Shown here: piece by piece, positions 42,608-51,033 of the stretch
Layout: each line of letters starts with the position of its first letter
Numbering within the stretch: position 1 is the stretch's first letter
Program-made: the position numbers and the translations under genes
From: Mycolicibacterium novocastrense
GTDB taxonomy: Bacteria > Actinomycetota > Actinomycetes > Mycobacteriales > Mycobacteriaceae
Assembly: GCF_001570485.1 (NCBI RefSeq)
Contig: NZ_BCTA01000052.1
Location: forward strand, 62,001-126,000
Reading direction: 5' to 3'
DNA length: 64,000 nt
Notes under the pieces: model-generated
Told to the model about the DNA's origin: nothing
Seen by the model: only the letters and a program-made list of their open reading frames with translations
Databases searched by the model: none

Positions 42608-43753
42608 ATGTCCGAGAACCGGGTCGCGGTCGTCGGCGCCGCGTTGTCCGATTGCGGCCGGGTGCCCGACAAGACGGCGATGGCGCTGATGGCGCAGGCC
42701 GCCCGGCGCGCCGTCGCAGACGCCGGCCTCACGAAAGACGACATCGACGGCTTCGGCGGCCACGGAACACTGTTGCCGCCCATCGAGGTGAGCGAGTACC
42801 TGGGCCTGCGGCCGACCTGGGTCGACGCGACCAATGTCGGCGGTTCCTCATGGGAGGTCATGGGACGGCACGCGGCAGCGGCCATCGCGGCGGGCGAGAT
42901 CGACGTCGCCCTGCTGACCTACGGTTCGACCGCACGCTCCGACGTAAAACGCCGGTTGCGGGCCTCGGCCGCAGCGCTGAGCACCGGCGGCGCGATGCAG
43001 TTCGAAGCGCCCTACGGCGCCACGCTGATCGCCAAGTACGCGATGGCGGCCAGGCGCCACATGATCGAGTACGGGACGACAGAGGAACAATTGGCCGAGG
43101 TCGCCGTCGCCGCCCACGAGTGGGCGGCAATGAACGAGAACGCCTTCGAGCGCGACCGGATCACCACGGCGGATGTCGCCGCGGCACCAATGCTCGCCGA
43201 GCCGTTCACCTCCAAACATGTGTGTCTGCGGACCGACGGAGGTGGTGCGGTCGTACTCGCCAGCGAGCGGGTGGCCAAGGACTGTGCGAAGGAACCGATT
43301 TGGATTCTCGGCGCGGCCGACGCCGCCTCGCACGTGAGCATGAGCGAATGGCCCGACTTCACGACATCGGCGGCCGCACAATCGGGTCCGCGCGCCTTCG
43401 CGCGGGCGGGGGTGACCGCGGCCGACATCGACGTCTGTCAGCTCTACGACTCGTTCACCTCGACCGTCCTGCTGACGGTCGAAGACCTCGGGTTCTGCGC
43501 CAAGGGCGAGGGTGGTCCGTTCATCGGCTCCGGTGCGCTCCGGCCGGGCGGCGCGCTGCCCACCAACACCGACGGCGGCGGGTTGGCGTCATGTCATCCG
43601 GGGATGCGCGGAATGTTCCTGATGGTCGAAGCGGTTCGGCAACTGCGCGGCGAATGCGGCCAACGACAGGTCGAGGGTGCACGTCTGGCGTGCGTGCACG
43701 CGATGGGCGGGTTCTTCACCCACAGCGCGACGATGATCCTCGGGAGGCAGTGA
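42608..43753 (+). CDS. Thiolase-superfamily protein (Ltp/SCP-x-like)
   Basis: 381 residues. The nucleophilic Cys of true thiolases is replaced: the loop reads NVGGSSWEV (about 77-84). His330 in GGGLASCHPGM and the Tyr in QLYDSFTSTV (Tyr280) are kept. This combination, with a DUF35 partner next door, resembles Ltp2-type retro-aldolases that split a beta-hydroxyacyl-CoA side chain from a ring in sterol degradation, rather than a thiolase. The DUF35 gene starts within its stop (TGATG). Confidence 0.85.
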   Translation: MSENRVAVVGAALSDCGRVPDKTAMALMAQAARRAVADAGLTKDDIDGFGGHGTLLPPIEVSEYLGLRPTWVDATNVGGSSWEVMGRHAAAAIAAGEIDVALLTYGSTARSDVKRRLRASAAALSTGGAMQFEAPYGATLIAKYAMAARRHMIEYGTTEEQLAEVAVAAHEWAAMNENAFERDRITTADVAAAPMLAEPFTSKHVCLRTDGGGAVVLASERVAKDCAKEPIWILGAADAASHVSMSEWPDFTTSAAAQSGPRAFARAGVTAADIDVCQLYDSFTSTVLLTVEDLGFCAKGEGGPFIGSGALRPGGALPTNTDGGGLASCHPGMRGMFLMVEAVRQLRGECGQRQVEGARLACVHAMGGFFTHSATMILGRQ

Positions 43754-44184
43754 TGCAATCGCCCAGCGGTCCGAACCGGCCGACCATCGATGCCGACGGC
43801 GAAAGCTGGTGGGCGGCGGTGCAGGATCGCATGCTGATGGTCAACAGATGCGGCGCCTGCGGCCGAAACTCGTTGTACGTCCGGCCGTTCTGCCCTCACT
43901 GCTGGAGTGAGGACGTGCGTCTCACGCCTGCCACCGGACGGTCGCGGCTCTACACGTGGAGCGTCATTCACCAGAACGTCGCGCCGTTCGACGCCGTGCC
44001 TTACATCGTGGCGATGGTCGACCTCGAGGAGGGTCCGCGCCTGATGACTCAGATCGTCGACTGCCCGACCGAGCGGCTCAGTGCGGGTATGGAACTGGAG
44101 ATCGGCTTCCGCGAGGACGACGACGGATTCGTCGTACCGGTTTTTCGACCGGCGACTGAAAGCACAGAGAGGAACCGGAAATGA
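43753..44184 (+). CDS. DUF35 OB-fold/Zn-ribbon partner protein
   Basis: 143 residues. The rubredoxin-like zinc ribbon has Cys33, Cys36, Cys47 and Cys50 (NRCGACGRN and RPFCPHCWS); the OB fold follows (SRLYTWSVIHQNVAPF, YIVAMVDLEEGPRLMTQIVDC). DUF35 proteins bind acyl-CoA and complex with thiolase-like or aldolase-like proteins. Coupled to the upstream thiolase-like gene (1-base overlap) and to the downstream amidohydrolase (ATGA). Confidence 0.92.
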   Translation: MQSPSGPNRPTIDADGESWWAAVQDRMLMVNRCGACGRNSLYVRPFCPHCWSEDVRLTPATGRSRLYTWSVIHQNVAPFDAVPYIVAMVDLEEGPRLMTQIVDCPTERLSAGMELEIGFREDDDGFVVPVFRPATESTERNRK

Positions 44185-45488
44185 ACAAGGACGAGATGAT
44201 CTTGATCAGCGTTGATGATCACATCGTCGAACCGCCCGATATGTTCAAGAACCATCTGCCCAAGAAGTACATCGATGAGGCGCCGCGGTTGGTGCACAAC
44301 CCGGACGGGTCCGATACCTGGCAGTTCCGCGACACGGTGATCCCGAACGTGGCGCTCAACGCGGTGGCGGGGCGCCCGAAGGAGGAGTACGGCCTGGAAC
44401 CGCAGGGTCTGGATGAGATCCGGCCTGGCTGTTGGCAGGTTGATGAGCGGGTCAAGGACATGAACGCCGGCGGCATCCTGGGTTCGATGTGCTTTCCGTC
44501 CTTCCCTGGTTTTGCGGGTCGGTTGTTTGCCACTGAGGATCAGGAGTTCTCGCTGGCATTGGTGAAGGCCTACAACGACTGGCATGTCGAGGAGTGGTGT
44601 GGGGCCTATCCGGCGCGGTTCATCCCGATGACGCTGCCGGTGATCTGGGATCCGGTCGAGTGCGCCAAGGAGATCCGGCGCAACGCCGAGCGCGGTGTGC
44701 ATTCGTTGACGTTCACTGAGAATCCGGCGGCCATGGGCTATCCGAGTTTCCATGACTTCGAGCATTGGAAGCCGATGTGGGATGCGCTGGTGGACACCGA
44801 AACCGTGCTCAACGTGCACATCGGTTCGTCGGGCCGGTTGGCGATCACCGCCCCGGATGCGCCGATGGATGTGATGATCACCTTGCAGCCGATGAACATC
44901 GTGCAAGCCGCGGCCGACCTGTTGTGGTCGCGCCCGATCAAGGAATACCCGACGCTGAAGATCGCGCTGTCTGAAGGCGGTACGGGCTGGATCCCGTACT
45001 TCTTGGAGCGGGTGGATCGCACCTTTGAGATGCATTCGACGTGGACGGGTCAGGACTTCGGCGGCAAGCTGCCCAGTGAGGTGTTCCGTGAGCACTTTTT
45101 GACCTGTTTCATCGCCGATCCGGTGGGGGTGGCCACCCGCAATGCGATCGGCATCGACAACATCTGCTGGGAGGCCGATTACCCGCACAGCGACTCGATG
45201 TGGCCCGGGGCTCCCGAGCAGCTCGACGAGGTCCTCACCGCCAACAATGTGCCCGATGACGAGATCAACAAGATGACCTTCGAGAACGCGATGCGCTGGT
45301 ATCACTGGGACCCGTTCACCCACATGACGCGCGAACAGGCCACCGTGGGTGCCCTGCGCAAGGCCGCCGAAGGCCACGACGTCTCCATCCAAGCCCTGTC
45401 GAAGAAGGAAAAGACCGGCGACGCGTCGGACTGGCAGGCTCAGATGAAGAAGGCCACCGCCAACGTCAGTGGCACAGCCGGCGATTGA
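44181..45488 (+). CDS. Amidohydrolase family 2 protein (ACMSD-like), second copy
   Basis: 435 residues. Metal motif VDDHIVEPPDM near residue 11; ENICWEADYPHSDSMWPG-type region (NICWEADYPHSDS) supplies the Asp. Longer than its paralogues by a Lys-rich C-terminal extension (KKEKTGDASDWQAQMKKA). Third gene of the coupled thiolase-DUF35 operon, so it probably acts in the same step. Third-codon positions include more T and G (CAT, GAT, TTG) than neighbours, by eye. Confidence 0.88.
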   Translation: MNKDEMILISVDDHIVEPPDMFKNHLPKKYIDEAPRLVHNPDGSDTWQFRDTVIPNVALNAVAGRPKEEYGLEPQGLDEIRPGCWQVDERVKDMNAGGILGSMCFPSFPGFAGRLFATEDQEFSLALVKAYNDWHVEEWCGAYPARFIPMTLPVIWDPVECAKEIRRNAERGVHSLTFTENPAAMGYPSFHDFEHWKPMWDALVDTETVLNVHIGSSGRLAITAPDAPMDVMITLQPMNIVQAAADLLWSRPIKEYPTLKIALSEGGTGWIPYFLERVDRTFEMHSTWTGQDFGGKLPSEVFREHFLTCFIADPVGVATRNAIGIDNICWEADYPHSDSMWPGAPEQLDEVLTANNVPDDEINKMTFENAMRWYHWDPFTHMTREQATVGALRKAAEGHDVSIQALSKKEKTGDASDWQAQMKKATANVSGTAGD

Positions 45489-45503
45489 CGAACGGCGGTC
45501 GGT

Positions 45504-47072
45504 TCAACCGGCAACGGTGAGGCGGTCGGCGAGTACCCGCGGCCGCCCCTCCGAACGTGCCTCGAGGGTGTTGCGTGGCACCTTGCCATTGGCGTTCAGC
45601 GGCAGGGGCTCATCCCAGAACACCAGCTCCTCGGGCAGCTTGTACTTTGGCATTCCGCCCCCGACGAGGGCATCCGCCACGTCGGAGAGCGACATCTCGA
45701 CGCCGTCGTCGAGCACCACGGCCACCGCCAGCCGTTCGCCGGTGGTGGCGTCGGCAACCGAGTAAGCCGCACACTCCCGCACACCGGGGATCCGCGCCAC
45801 CGCCTCCTCGACTTCCGCCGCGGGGATCTTCATCCCGTTGCGGATGACGATGTCTTTGATCCGGCCCACGATGCGCACGCGATTGTCATTAACCTCGGCG
45901 ACGTCGCCGGTTCGGAACCATTCCCCGTCGAACGCGTTCAGATCGTCCTCGGTGTCCGTGTAACCGAGGAAGGCGTGCGGGCCCTTGATACAACACTCGC
46001 CCGGGTCCGCCGCCGATCCCACCCGCACGTCGACGTCCTGCAGCGCCACACCGTCATCCGCGTGCCGCACCGCCTTGCTCTCGGTGCGCAGCCCCGATGT
46101 ACTGACCGGCACTTCCGACGATCCGTACGCCCGCATCACGACGATGCCGAAATCGTCCTCGACTCGTTCGACGATGCGCCTGTCGAGCATCGTGCCACCG
46201 AGATACACCGCCCGCAGCGGCACGACGCTTCCCCTGGCGACCGCCTCGTCGAGCAGCCGGTCGAGCAGCCGGTCCGGACCGCCGTACCACGTTGCGCCGG
46301 AAGACAACAGAAGTTCACACGTCGCGTCGGGATCCCAGCGATCCTCGAGCACCACCGGCACGGCGAGCATGGGTCCGATGAACAGCGCCTGCAGCACGCC
46401 CGTCACCGAGGCGAGCGGGCTGATGAGGAAGATGCGGTCGTCCCCATCCAGTCCGGCGGCGGCGATGTAGTTGGCCGATGCCTTGGTGAGCGTGCTCAGC
46501 GAATGGACGACGCCCTTCGGTCGAGACGTCGTGCCGGACGTGTAGAGAACGAAGGACGGCTCGTCGGCGGGACGCATGGGCTCGTCGCTTACCGATGCCT
46601 CCGAGGTGCGGAAGATGTCGATCCAGGCACACGCGTCACGCAAGGGTGCATCGCCCGCGGGAGGCCAGTTCGGGGCCACGCCGTACCGGGCGCCGGCGCG
46701 GGCCACGATGTCGGCGACCTGGGTCGCGCCCGCACTGCGCGGCACGAGCAGTACCACCGCGTCGACGCGGATGGCGGCGTGCACAGCGACGACCGAGCCG
46801 ATGTCGTTGCCGACCACAACCACGACGGGTGTCGCCGCGCCGACACCGGCGTCACGAAGCGCACGGGCCGCCCGATCGACCTGCTCATCCAGTGCCGCGT
46901 AGGTGATTTCGGCGCCGCGATCGATCAGCGCCGGTCGTGCCGGATACCGCTGGGCGGCCGAGCGCACGACGTCGAGCGGCCGGTCGGACCAGACGCCGGC
47001 GGCACGGTAGCGGGCCCTGAGACCGCCCGCCCGTTCCCGCGCGTGTCGCAGCAGCTCGGTGGCCCCGCTCAT
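45504..47072 (-). CDS. Acyl-CoA ligase, FadD/ANL family
   Basis: 522 residues. P-loop FVLYTSGTTSRPKGVVHS, adenylate-binding MRAYGSSEVPVS, hinge VRIVGRIKDIVIRNGMKI and catalytic Lys in PLNANGKVPRNT. It makes a CoA thioester of a carboxylic acid, probably the entry reaction of the cluster. Convergent with the amidohydrolase (15-bp gap) and divergent from the SDR at 47128 across an operator-like region. Confidence 0.91.
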   Translation of the reverse strand: MSGATELLRHARERAGGLRARYRAAGVWSDRPLDVVRSAAQRYPARPALIDRGAEITYAALDEQVDRAARALRDAGVGAATPVVVVVGNDIGSVVAVHAAIRVDAVVLLVPRSAGATQVADIVARAGARYGVAPNWPPAGDAPLRDACAWIDIFRTSEASVSDEPMRPADEPSFVLYTSGTTSRPKGVVHSLSTLTKASANYIAAAGLDGDDRIFLISPLASVTGVLQALFIGPMLAVPVVLEDRWDPDATCELLLSSGATWYGGPDRLLDRLLDEAVARGSVVPLRAVYLGGTMLDRRIVERVEDDFGIVVMRAYGSSEVPVSTSGLRTESKAVRHADDGVALQDVDVRVGSAADPGECCIKGPHAFLGYTDTEDDLNAFDGEWFRTGDVAEVNDNRVRIVGRIKDIVIRNGMKIPAAEVEEAVARIPGVRECAAYSVADATTGERLAVAVVLDDGVEMSLSDVADALVGGGMPKYKLPEELVFWDEPLPLNANGKVPRNTLEARSEGRPRVLADRLTVAG

Positions 47073-47096
47073 GGTGTCCTCCGATGCAAATACCGA

Positions 47097-47123
47097 TTCT
47101 CTTCAACGTAAATGTAACCTCTC
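47097..47123. promoter_or_regulatory. Operator-like triple half-site
   Basis: TTCTC-N6-GTAAA-N6-CTCTC with the same 11-bp periodicity as the better site at 55383 (TTCTC-N6-GAGAA-N6-TACTC). It lies between the divergent ligase and SDR genes and abuts the latter's start at 47128. The middle half is poor (GTAAA), so alone it is weak. Confidence 0.4.
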
Positions 47124-47127
47124 AAGC

Positions 47128-48027
47128 ATGGCGTCAGATCAATACTCTTCGCGCGAGCGCTCATCGACATTGACCTTCGATGATCAGGTTGCCGTTGTCA
47201 CCGGTGCGGGCGGAGGGCTCGGCCGCTGTCACGCACTCGAACTCGCCCGCCGCGGCGCCCGCGTCGTGGTCAACGATCTCGGCACCGCCGTCGACGGGCA
47301 AGGCGCCTCGATCTCGGCTGCGCAGGCGGTCGTCGACGAGATCACCGCCGCGGGCGGCACCGCGATCGCCAACGGCGACTCCGTCGCGACGGAGGACGGT
47401 GGTGCGGCGATCGTCGCGGCGGCGATGGACGCCTTCGGACGGCTCGATATCCTCGTCAACAACGCGGGCATCCTGCGCGATGCGGCGTTCAAGAACATGA
47501 CCGTCGAGCAGGTCGACGCGGTGATCTCGGTCCACCTGACCGGCGCTTTCAACGTGACCCGCGCCGCGTGGCCCATCATGCGCGAGCAGAATTATGGGCG
47601 GATAGTGCAGACAACCTCTGGCACAGGTCTTTTCGGTAACTTCGGGCAGGCCAACTACGGTGCGGCGAAGATGGGGCTGGTCGGGATGATGCATGTGCTG
47701 GCGATCGAGGGGGCGCGAAACGGCATCGCCATCAACGCCGTCGCGCCGATCGCTCGAACCCGGATGACCGAGGACATCATGGGTGAGGCGGGTAGGGCGA
47801 TGGACCCGGAGTTGGTGACACCCGTGGTGGTCTATCTGTCGCACCGGGATTGCGATCGCACCGCTCACATCTATTCTGTGGGCGCGGGCAAGGTGTCGCG
47901 GGTGTTCATCGGTGTCACCAAGGGGATCGAGAGCCGCTCACTCACAGCCGAATTGGTAGCAGAGACGATTGACGAGATCGACGACAGCGCGACCTTCACC
48001 ATCCGTGGCGGTCCCGCGAACGGGTGA
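47128..48027 (+). CDS. Short-chain dehydrogenase/reductase (peroxisomal MFE-2-like)
   Basis: 299 residues. Cofactor motif VVTGAGGGLGRCHALELA, NNAG in ILVNNAGILRDAAF, catalytic Ser in QTTSGTGLFGN and Tyr-x3-Lys in ANYGAAKMGLVG. The insertion VVVNDLGTAVDGQGAS and the C-terminal region place it near the dehydrogenase unit of MFE-2/17-beta-HSD4, which oxidises 3-hydroxyacyl-CoA. ATG at 47128 is chosen (MASDQYSS). Confidence 0.9.
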   Translation: MASDQYSSRERSSTLTFDDQVAVVTGAGGGLGRCHALELARRGARVVVNDLGTAVDGQGASISAAQAVVDEITAAGGTAIANGDSVATEDGGAAIVAAAMDAFGRLDILVNNAGILRDAAFKNMTVEQVDAVISVHLTGAFNVTRAAWPIMREQNYGRIVQTTSGTGLFGNFGQANYGAAKMGLVGMMHVLAIEGARNGIAINAVAPIARTRMTEDIMGEAGRAMDPELVTPVVVYLSHRDCDRTAHIYSVGAGKVSRVFIGVTKGIESRSLTAELVAETIDEIDDSATFTIRGGPANG

Positions 48028-48030
48028 CCG

Positions 48031-48849
48031 TCAGCGGCCCTGAAAGTTCGGCGGTCGGCGCTCGGCGAACGACCGCAGACCCTCCTGCAGGTCCGCAGTC
48101 CACGACACCACCTCCTGCGCCCATGCCTCCTGCTCGAAGGCCCGGTCGCGCCCCGATTCCGACGACACGGACAACAGGCGCCTGGTCAATGCCAACATGA
48201 CGGTAGGGCCCGCGGCCAGGCGTTGGGCCAGTTCGTCGGCGACCGCATCGGTCTCCTCCAGCGCCACGACACGGTTCACCAACGTGAGCCGCTCACAGGT
48301 CGCGGCGTCGACGGGTTCTCCGAGCATCAGGAGTTCGGTGGCTTTGCGCAGTCCGACGATCCTGGTCAGCAGATGGATCGCGCCCGAGTCCGGCAGGATG
48401 CCGCGATGCACGAATGCCGCCGCCAGGCGCGCGTCGGTGGACATGACGACCAGATCGCAGGCGAGCATCAGGCTGGCGCCGGCACCCGCCGCCACACCCT
48501 TGACCGCGGCGACGACCGGCTTGTCACAATCAAGCACCGCGGAGATCAGTCGCTGATAACCCTTCTGCAGCATCAAAGCGACGTCTCCGGGCTTCTTCTC
48601 CACGGTGGGCTGCGCCGATTGCGGGCCCAACCCCGCACCCGAGCAGAAGTGCCGGTCCCCCGTCGCCCGCAACAACACGCTACGCACCGAAGGATCGTCG
48701 TCGGCCTTTTCGAATGCGTCCGTGAGAGCTTCACGTGCCAACGGGGACAACGAGTTTGCGGTATCAGCACGGTCGATGGTGATCCGGCAGACACCATCGG
48801 ATCCGACCGCGCTCTCGATGCCCGACCGCTCTTGAGTCAACTCGCTCAC
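48031..48849 (-). CDS. Enoyl-CoA hydratase/isomerase family protein (PaaG-like)
   Basis: 272 residues. Crotonase elements are RITIDRADTANSLSP, DRHFCSGAGLG and VAAGAGASLMLACDL. The first hydratase Glu is Ser (AGASL), and the second region reads FVHRGILPDSGAIHLL; the PDSG motif is typical of PaaG-type isomerases. Start GTG at 48849. Convergent with the SDR (3-bp gap) and divergent from the MaoC-like operon. Confidence 0.85.
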   Translation of the reverse strand: MSELTQERSGIESAVGSDGVCRITIDRADTANSLSPLAREALTDAFEKADDDPSVRSVLLRATGDRHFCSGAGLGPQSAQPTVEKKPGDVALMLQKGYQRLISAVLDCDKPVVAAVKGVAAGAGASLMLACDLVVMSTDARLAAAFVHRGILPDSGAIHLLTRIVGLRKATELLMLGEPVDAATCERLTLVNRVVALEETDAVADELAQRLAAGPTVMLALTRRLLSVSSESGRDRAFEQEAWAQEVVSWTADLQEGLRSFAERRPPNFQGR

Positions 48850-48918
48850 CCCTGCGTTAACGACGTTTCCGTTTTTCGGGTATCTTAATTTCCGCCGACG
48901 TCCTCGGGACAATATGTG

Positions 48919-48948
48919 CCGAACTGAGGAGGCCCGAACTGAGGAGGC
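48919..48948 (+). repeat. Perfect 15-bp tandem duplication of a Shine-Dalgarno region
   Basis: CCGAACTGAGGAGGC occurs twice in tandem (48919-48933, 48934-48948). The second copy carries the GAGGAG used by the GTG start at 48953; the first supplies a spare ribosome site 15 bp upstream. Confidence 0.9.
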
Positions 48949-48952
48949 ATGC

Positions 48953-50212
48953 GTGACCCAGTCCTCGGCAACGGGCCAAATCACCGATGAGGGTCTGACC
49001 AGGCTGCGCGCCCGCATCGGCGTCGCCGTCCCGCACACCCAGCCCCCGCATTACCGCCGGCCCAACGAGGACACGTTCCGGATCGTGGCGGAAAGCTACG
49101 GCGACGCGAACCCGCTGTGGTGCGATCCCGAGTATGCGACGAAGTCGGTCTGGGGTGAACCGATCGCGCCACCCGCGCTGATCGGCGGCGACACGTTGAT
49201 CGGCGAGGACGAGGTCACCGAACTCACCCGGGAGGACAGGGAGCTGACCACGGGTGACCCGCTGCGCGGTGTTCACGCCTTTTATGGCGGGTCGTCGCGC
49301 GAGTGGTGGGCGCCGCTGCGCGCGAACCGGCGAGTCTTCCGCCGCAACGCCCTCGTCGCCGCGCTGGACAAGAGCAGCGAGTTCGCCGCCCGGGCCGTGC
49401 ACGAATGGTCGGCGCAGGTGTTCTCCGACGATGTCGGCGTCATCCTCGGCGGCCAGTACCGGAACATGATCCGCACCGAACGAAGCAAGGCCAGGGGACG
49501 CAAGAAGTACGAAGACGTGGACGTCAAGACGTGGAGCGCCGACGAGATCACCGAGATCGACGCGCGGTACGCCCGCGAGGCGCCCCGAGGCGCCGAACCG
49601 CGTTGGTGGGAGGACGTCGCCGAGGGCGACGAGATCGGCCCGCTCACCAAGGGTCCGCTCACCGTCACCGACATGGTGTGCTGGCACGTCGGGATGGGCA
49701 TGGGCATGTACGGCGTGCGACCCCTGAGGCTGGCATGGCAGAACAAGCAACGGATTCCGCGGTTCTACACACCCAACGAGCACGGCATCCCCGACGTCCA
49801 ACAGCGTGTGCACTGGGACCCGAGCGCCGCGCGCAACGCGGGCAACCCGACGACATTCGACTACGGTCGCATGCGCGAGACGTGGCTCATCCATCTGTGC
49901 ACCGACTGGATGGGCGACGATGCCTGGCTGTGGAAACTGGATTGTGAATTCCGGTTGTTCAACTACGTGGGCGATCTGCACACCATCACCGGCACCGTCA
50001 CCCGCAAGTACCTGGCCGACGGAGACCGTCCGGCGGTGGACCTGGACCTTGCGGCGACCAATCACCGCGGCCAAGTCACGACGCCGGGACACGCCACGAT
50101 CCTGTTGCCCAGCAGGCAGCGGGGCCCCGTACGCCTGCCGGAACCGCCCGGCGGGGCGACCGACCTCGCCGATCTGCTGGTGGCCGTCTCAAACCGATTC
50201 GCCGAACATTGA
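48953..50212 (+). CDS. Double hot-dog MaoC-like dehydratase
   Basis: 419 residues with two hot-dog units: an N-terminal FAS1-like dehydratase domain (RRPNEDTFRIVAESYGDANPLW, about 45-65) and a C-terminal MaoC-like unit (TVTRKYLADGDRPAVDLDLAATNHRGQ region). The central GDEIGPLTKGPLTVTDMV and MRETWLIHLCTDWMGDDA fit a two-domain R-specific enoyl-CoA hydratase. GTG at 48953 has GAGGAG at good spacing. First gene of the largest operon in the window. Confidence 0.85.
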   Translation: MTQSSATGQITDEGLTRLRARIGVAVPHTQPPHYRRPNEDTFRIVAESYGDANPLWCDPEYATKSVWGEPIAPPALIGGDTLIGEDEVTELTREDRELTTGDPLRGVHAFYGGSSREWWAPLRANRRVFRRNALVAALDKSSEFAARAVHEWSAQVFSDDVGVILGGQYRNMIRTERSKARGRKKYEDVDVKTWSADEITEIDARYAREAPRGAEPRWWEDVAEGDEIGPLTKGPLTVTDMVCWHVGMGMGMYGVRPLRLAWQNKQRIPRFYTPNEHGIPDVQQRVHWDPSAARNAGNPTTFDYGRMRETWLIHLCTDWMGDDAWLWKLDCEFRLFNYVGDLHTITGTVTRKYLADGDRPAVDLDLAATNHRGQVTTPGHATILLPSRQRGPVRLPEPPGGATDLADLLVAVSNRFAEH

Positions 50213-50219
50213 GCCGGCC

Positions 50220-51026
50220 GTGACGTATCCGAACGTTCCCGGACTCCGGGCCGAACAACAGGGCCCGGTTCTGCGGCTGACCCTGGACCGGGCGGCACGC
50301 CGCAACGCGGTCAACGACACCATGCTCGACGCGATGATCGGGCACCTGGCCCGGTGCGGCACCGACGAATCGGTTCGCGTCATCCGCATCGACGCCGAAG
50401 GTCCGGACTTCTGTGCGGGATCGGATCTGGTGGCCAACAACGCGAAGTCCGAGCGCAAACCGCGCGTGGGGAGCACGCAGCGGCGCCTGCCCAACAAAGC
50501 CAACCGGCTCATTCCCTTGCTGCTCGAAACTCAGGTGCCCGTCGTCGCTGTCGTTCGCGGCTGGGCGGCCGGCCTGGGTTTCCACCTCGCCTTGGCGGCC
50601 GATTTCTGCGTCGCAGCTTCCAACGCGGTGTTCTGGGAACCGTTCATGGCGCGCGGTTTTACGCCCGACAGCGGTGCGGCCTGGTTGCTGCCACGACTCG
50701 TCGGAATGGTTCGCACACGCCAGCTTTTGATGCTCGGCGAAGAACTGTCGGGGACCACCGCCGCGCAATGGGGCATCATCCACGGGGCCTGGCCGGAGGC
50801 TGAACTCGAGGGTGCGGCAACAGATCTCGTCAGCCGGCTCGCCACCACACCCACGGTGGCGCTCGGCCTGACCAAGTGGCTGCTGCACAGCGGTAACGGT
50901 CTGGATCTCGACCGGCATCTGCAGAACGAGGCGATGGCCCTCGAATTATCGAGTCGCAGCGAAGATTTCAAGGAGGGCCTGGCTGCCTTCCGGGACAAGC
51001 GACCCGCGGAGTTCAAGGGTCGTTGA
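50220..51026 (+). CDS. Enoyl-CoA hydratase/isomerase family protein (PaaG-like)
   Basis: 268 residues. Crotonase motifs RLTLDRAARRNAVND, GPDFCAGSDLV and RGWAAGLGFHLALAADF. The first hydratase Glu is His (GFHLA), and the second region reads FWEPFMARGFTPDSGAAWLL with the PDSG isomerase-like motif. GTG start 7 bp after the previous stop. Second gene of the operon. Confidence 0.86.
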   Translation: MTYPNVPGLRAEQQGPVLRLTLDRAARRNAVNDTMLDAMIGHLARCGTDESVRVIRIDAEGPDFCAGSDLVANNAKSERKPRVGSTQRRLPNKANRLIPLLLETQVPVVAVVRGWAAGLGFHLALAADFCVAASNAVFWEPFMARGFTPDSGAAWLLPRLVGMVRTRQLLMLGEELSGTTAAQWGIIHGAWPEAELEGAATDLVSRLATTPTVALGLTKWLLHSGNGLDLDRHLQNEAMALELSSRSEDFKEGLAAFRDKRPAEFKGR

Positions 51027-51033
51027 GGCGAAC

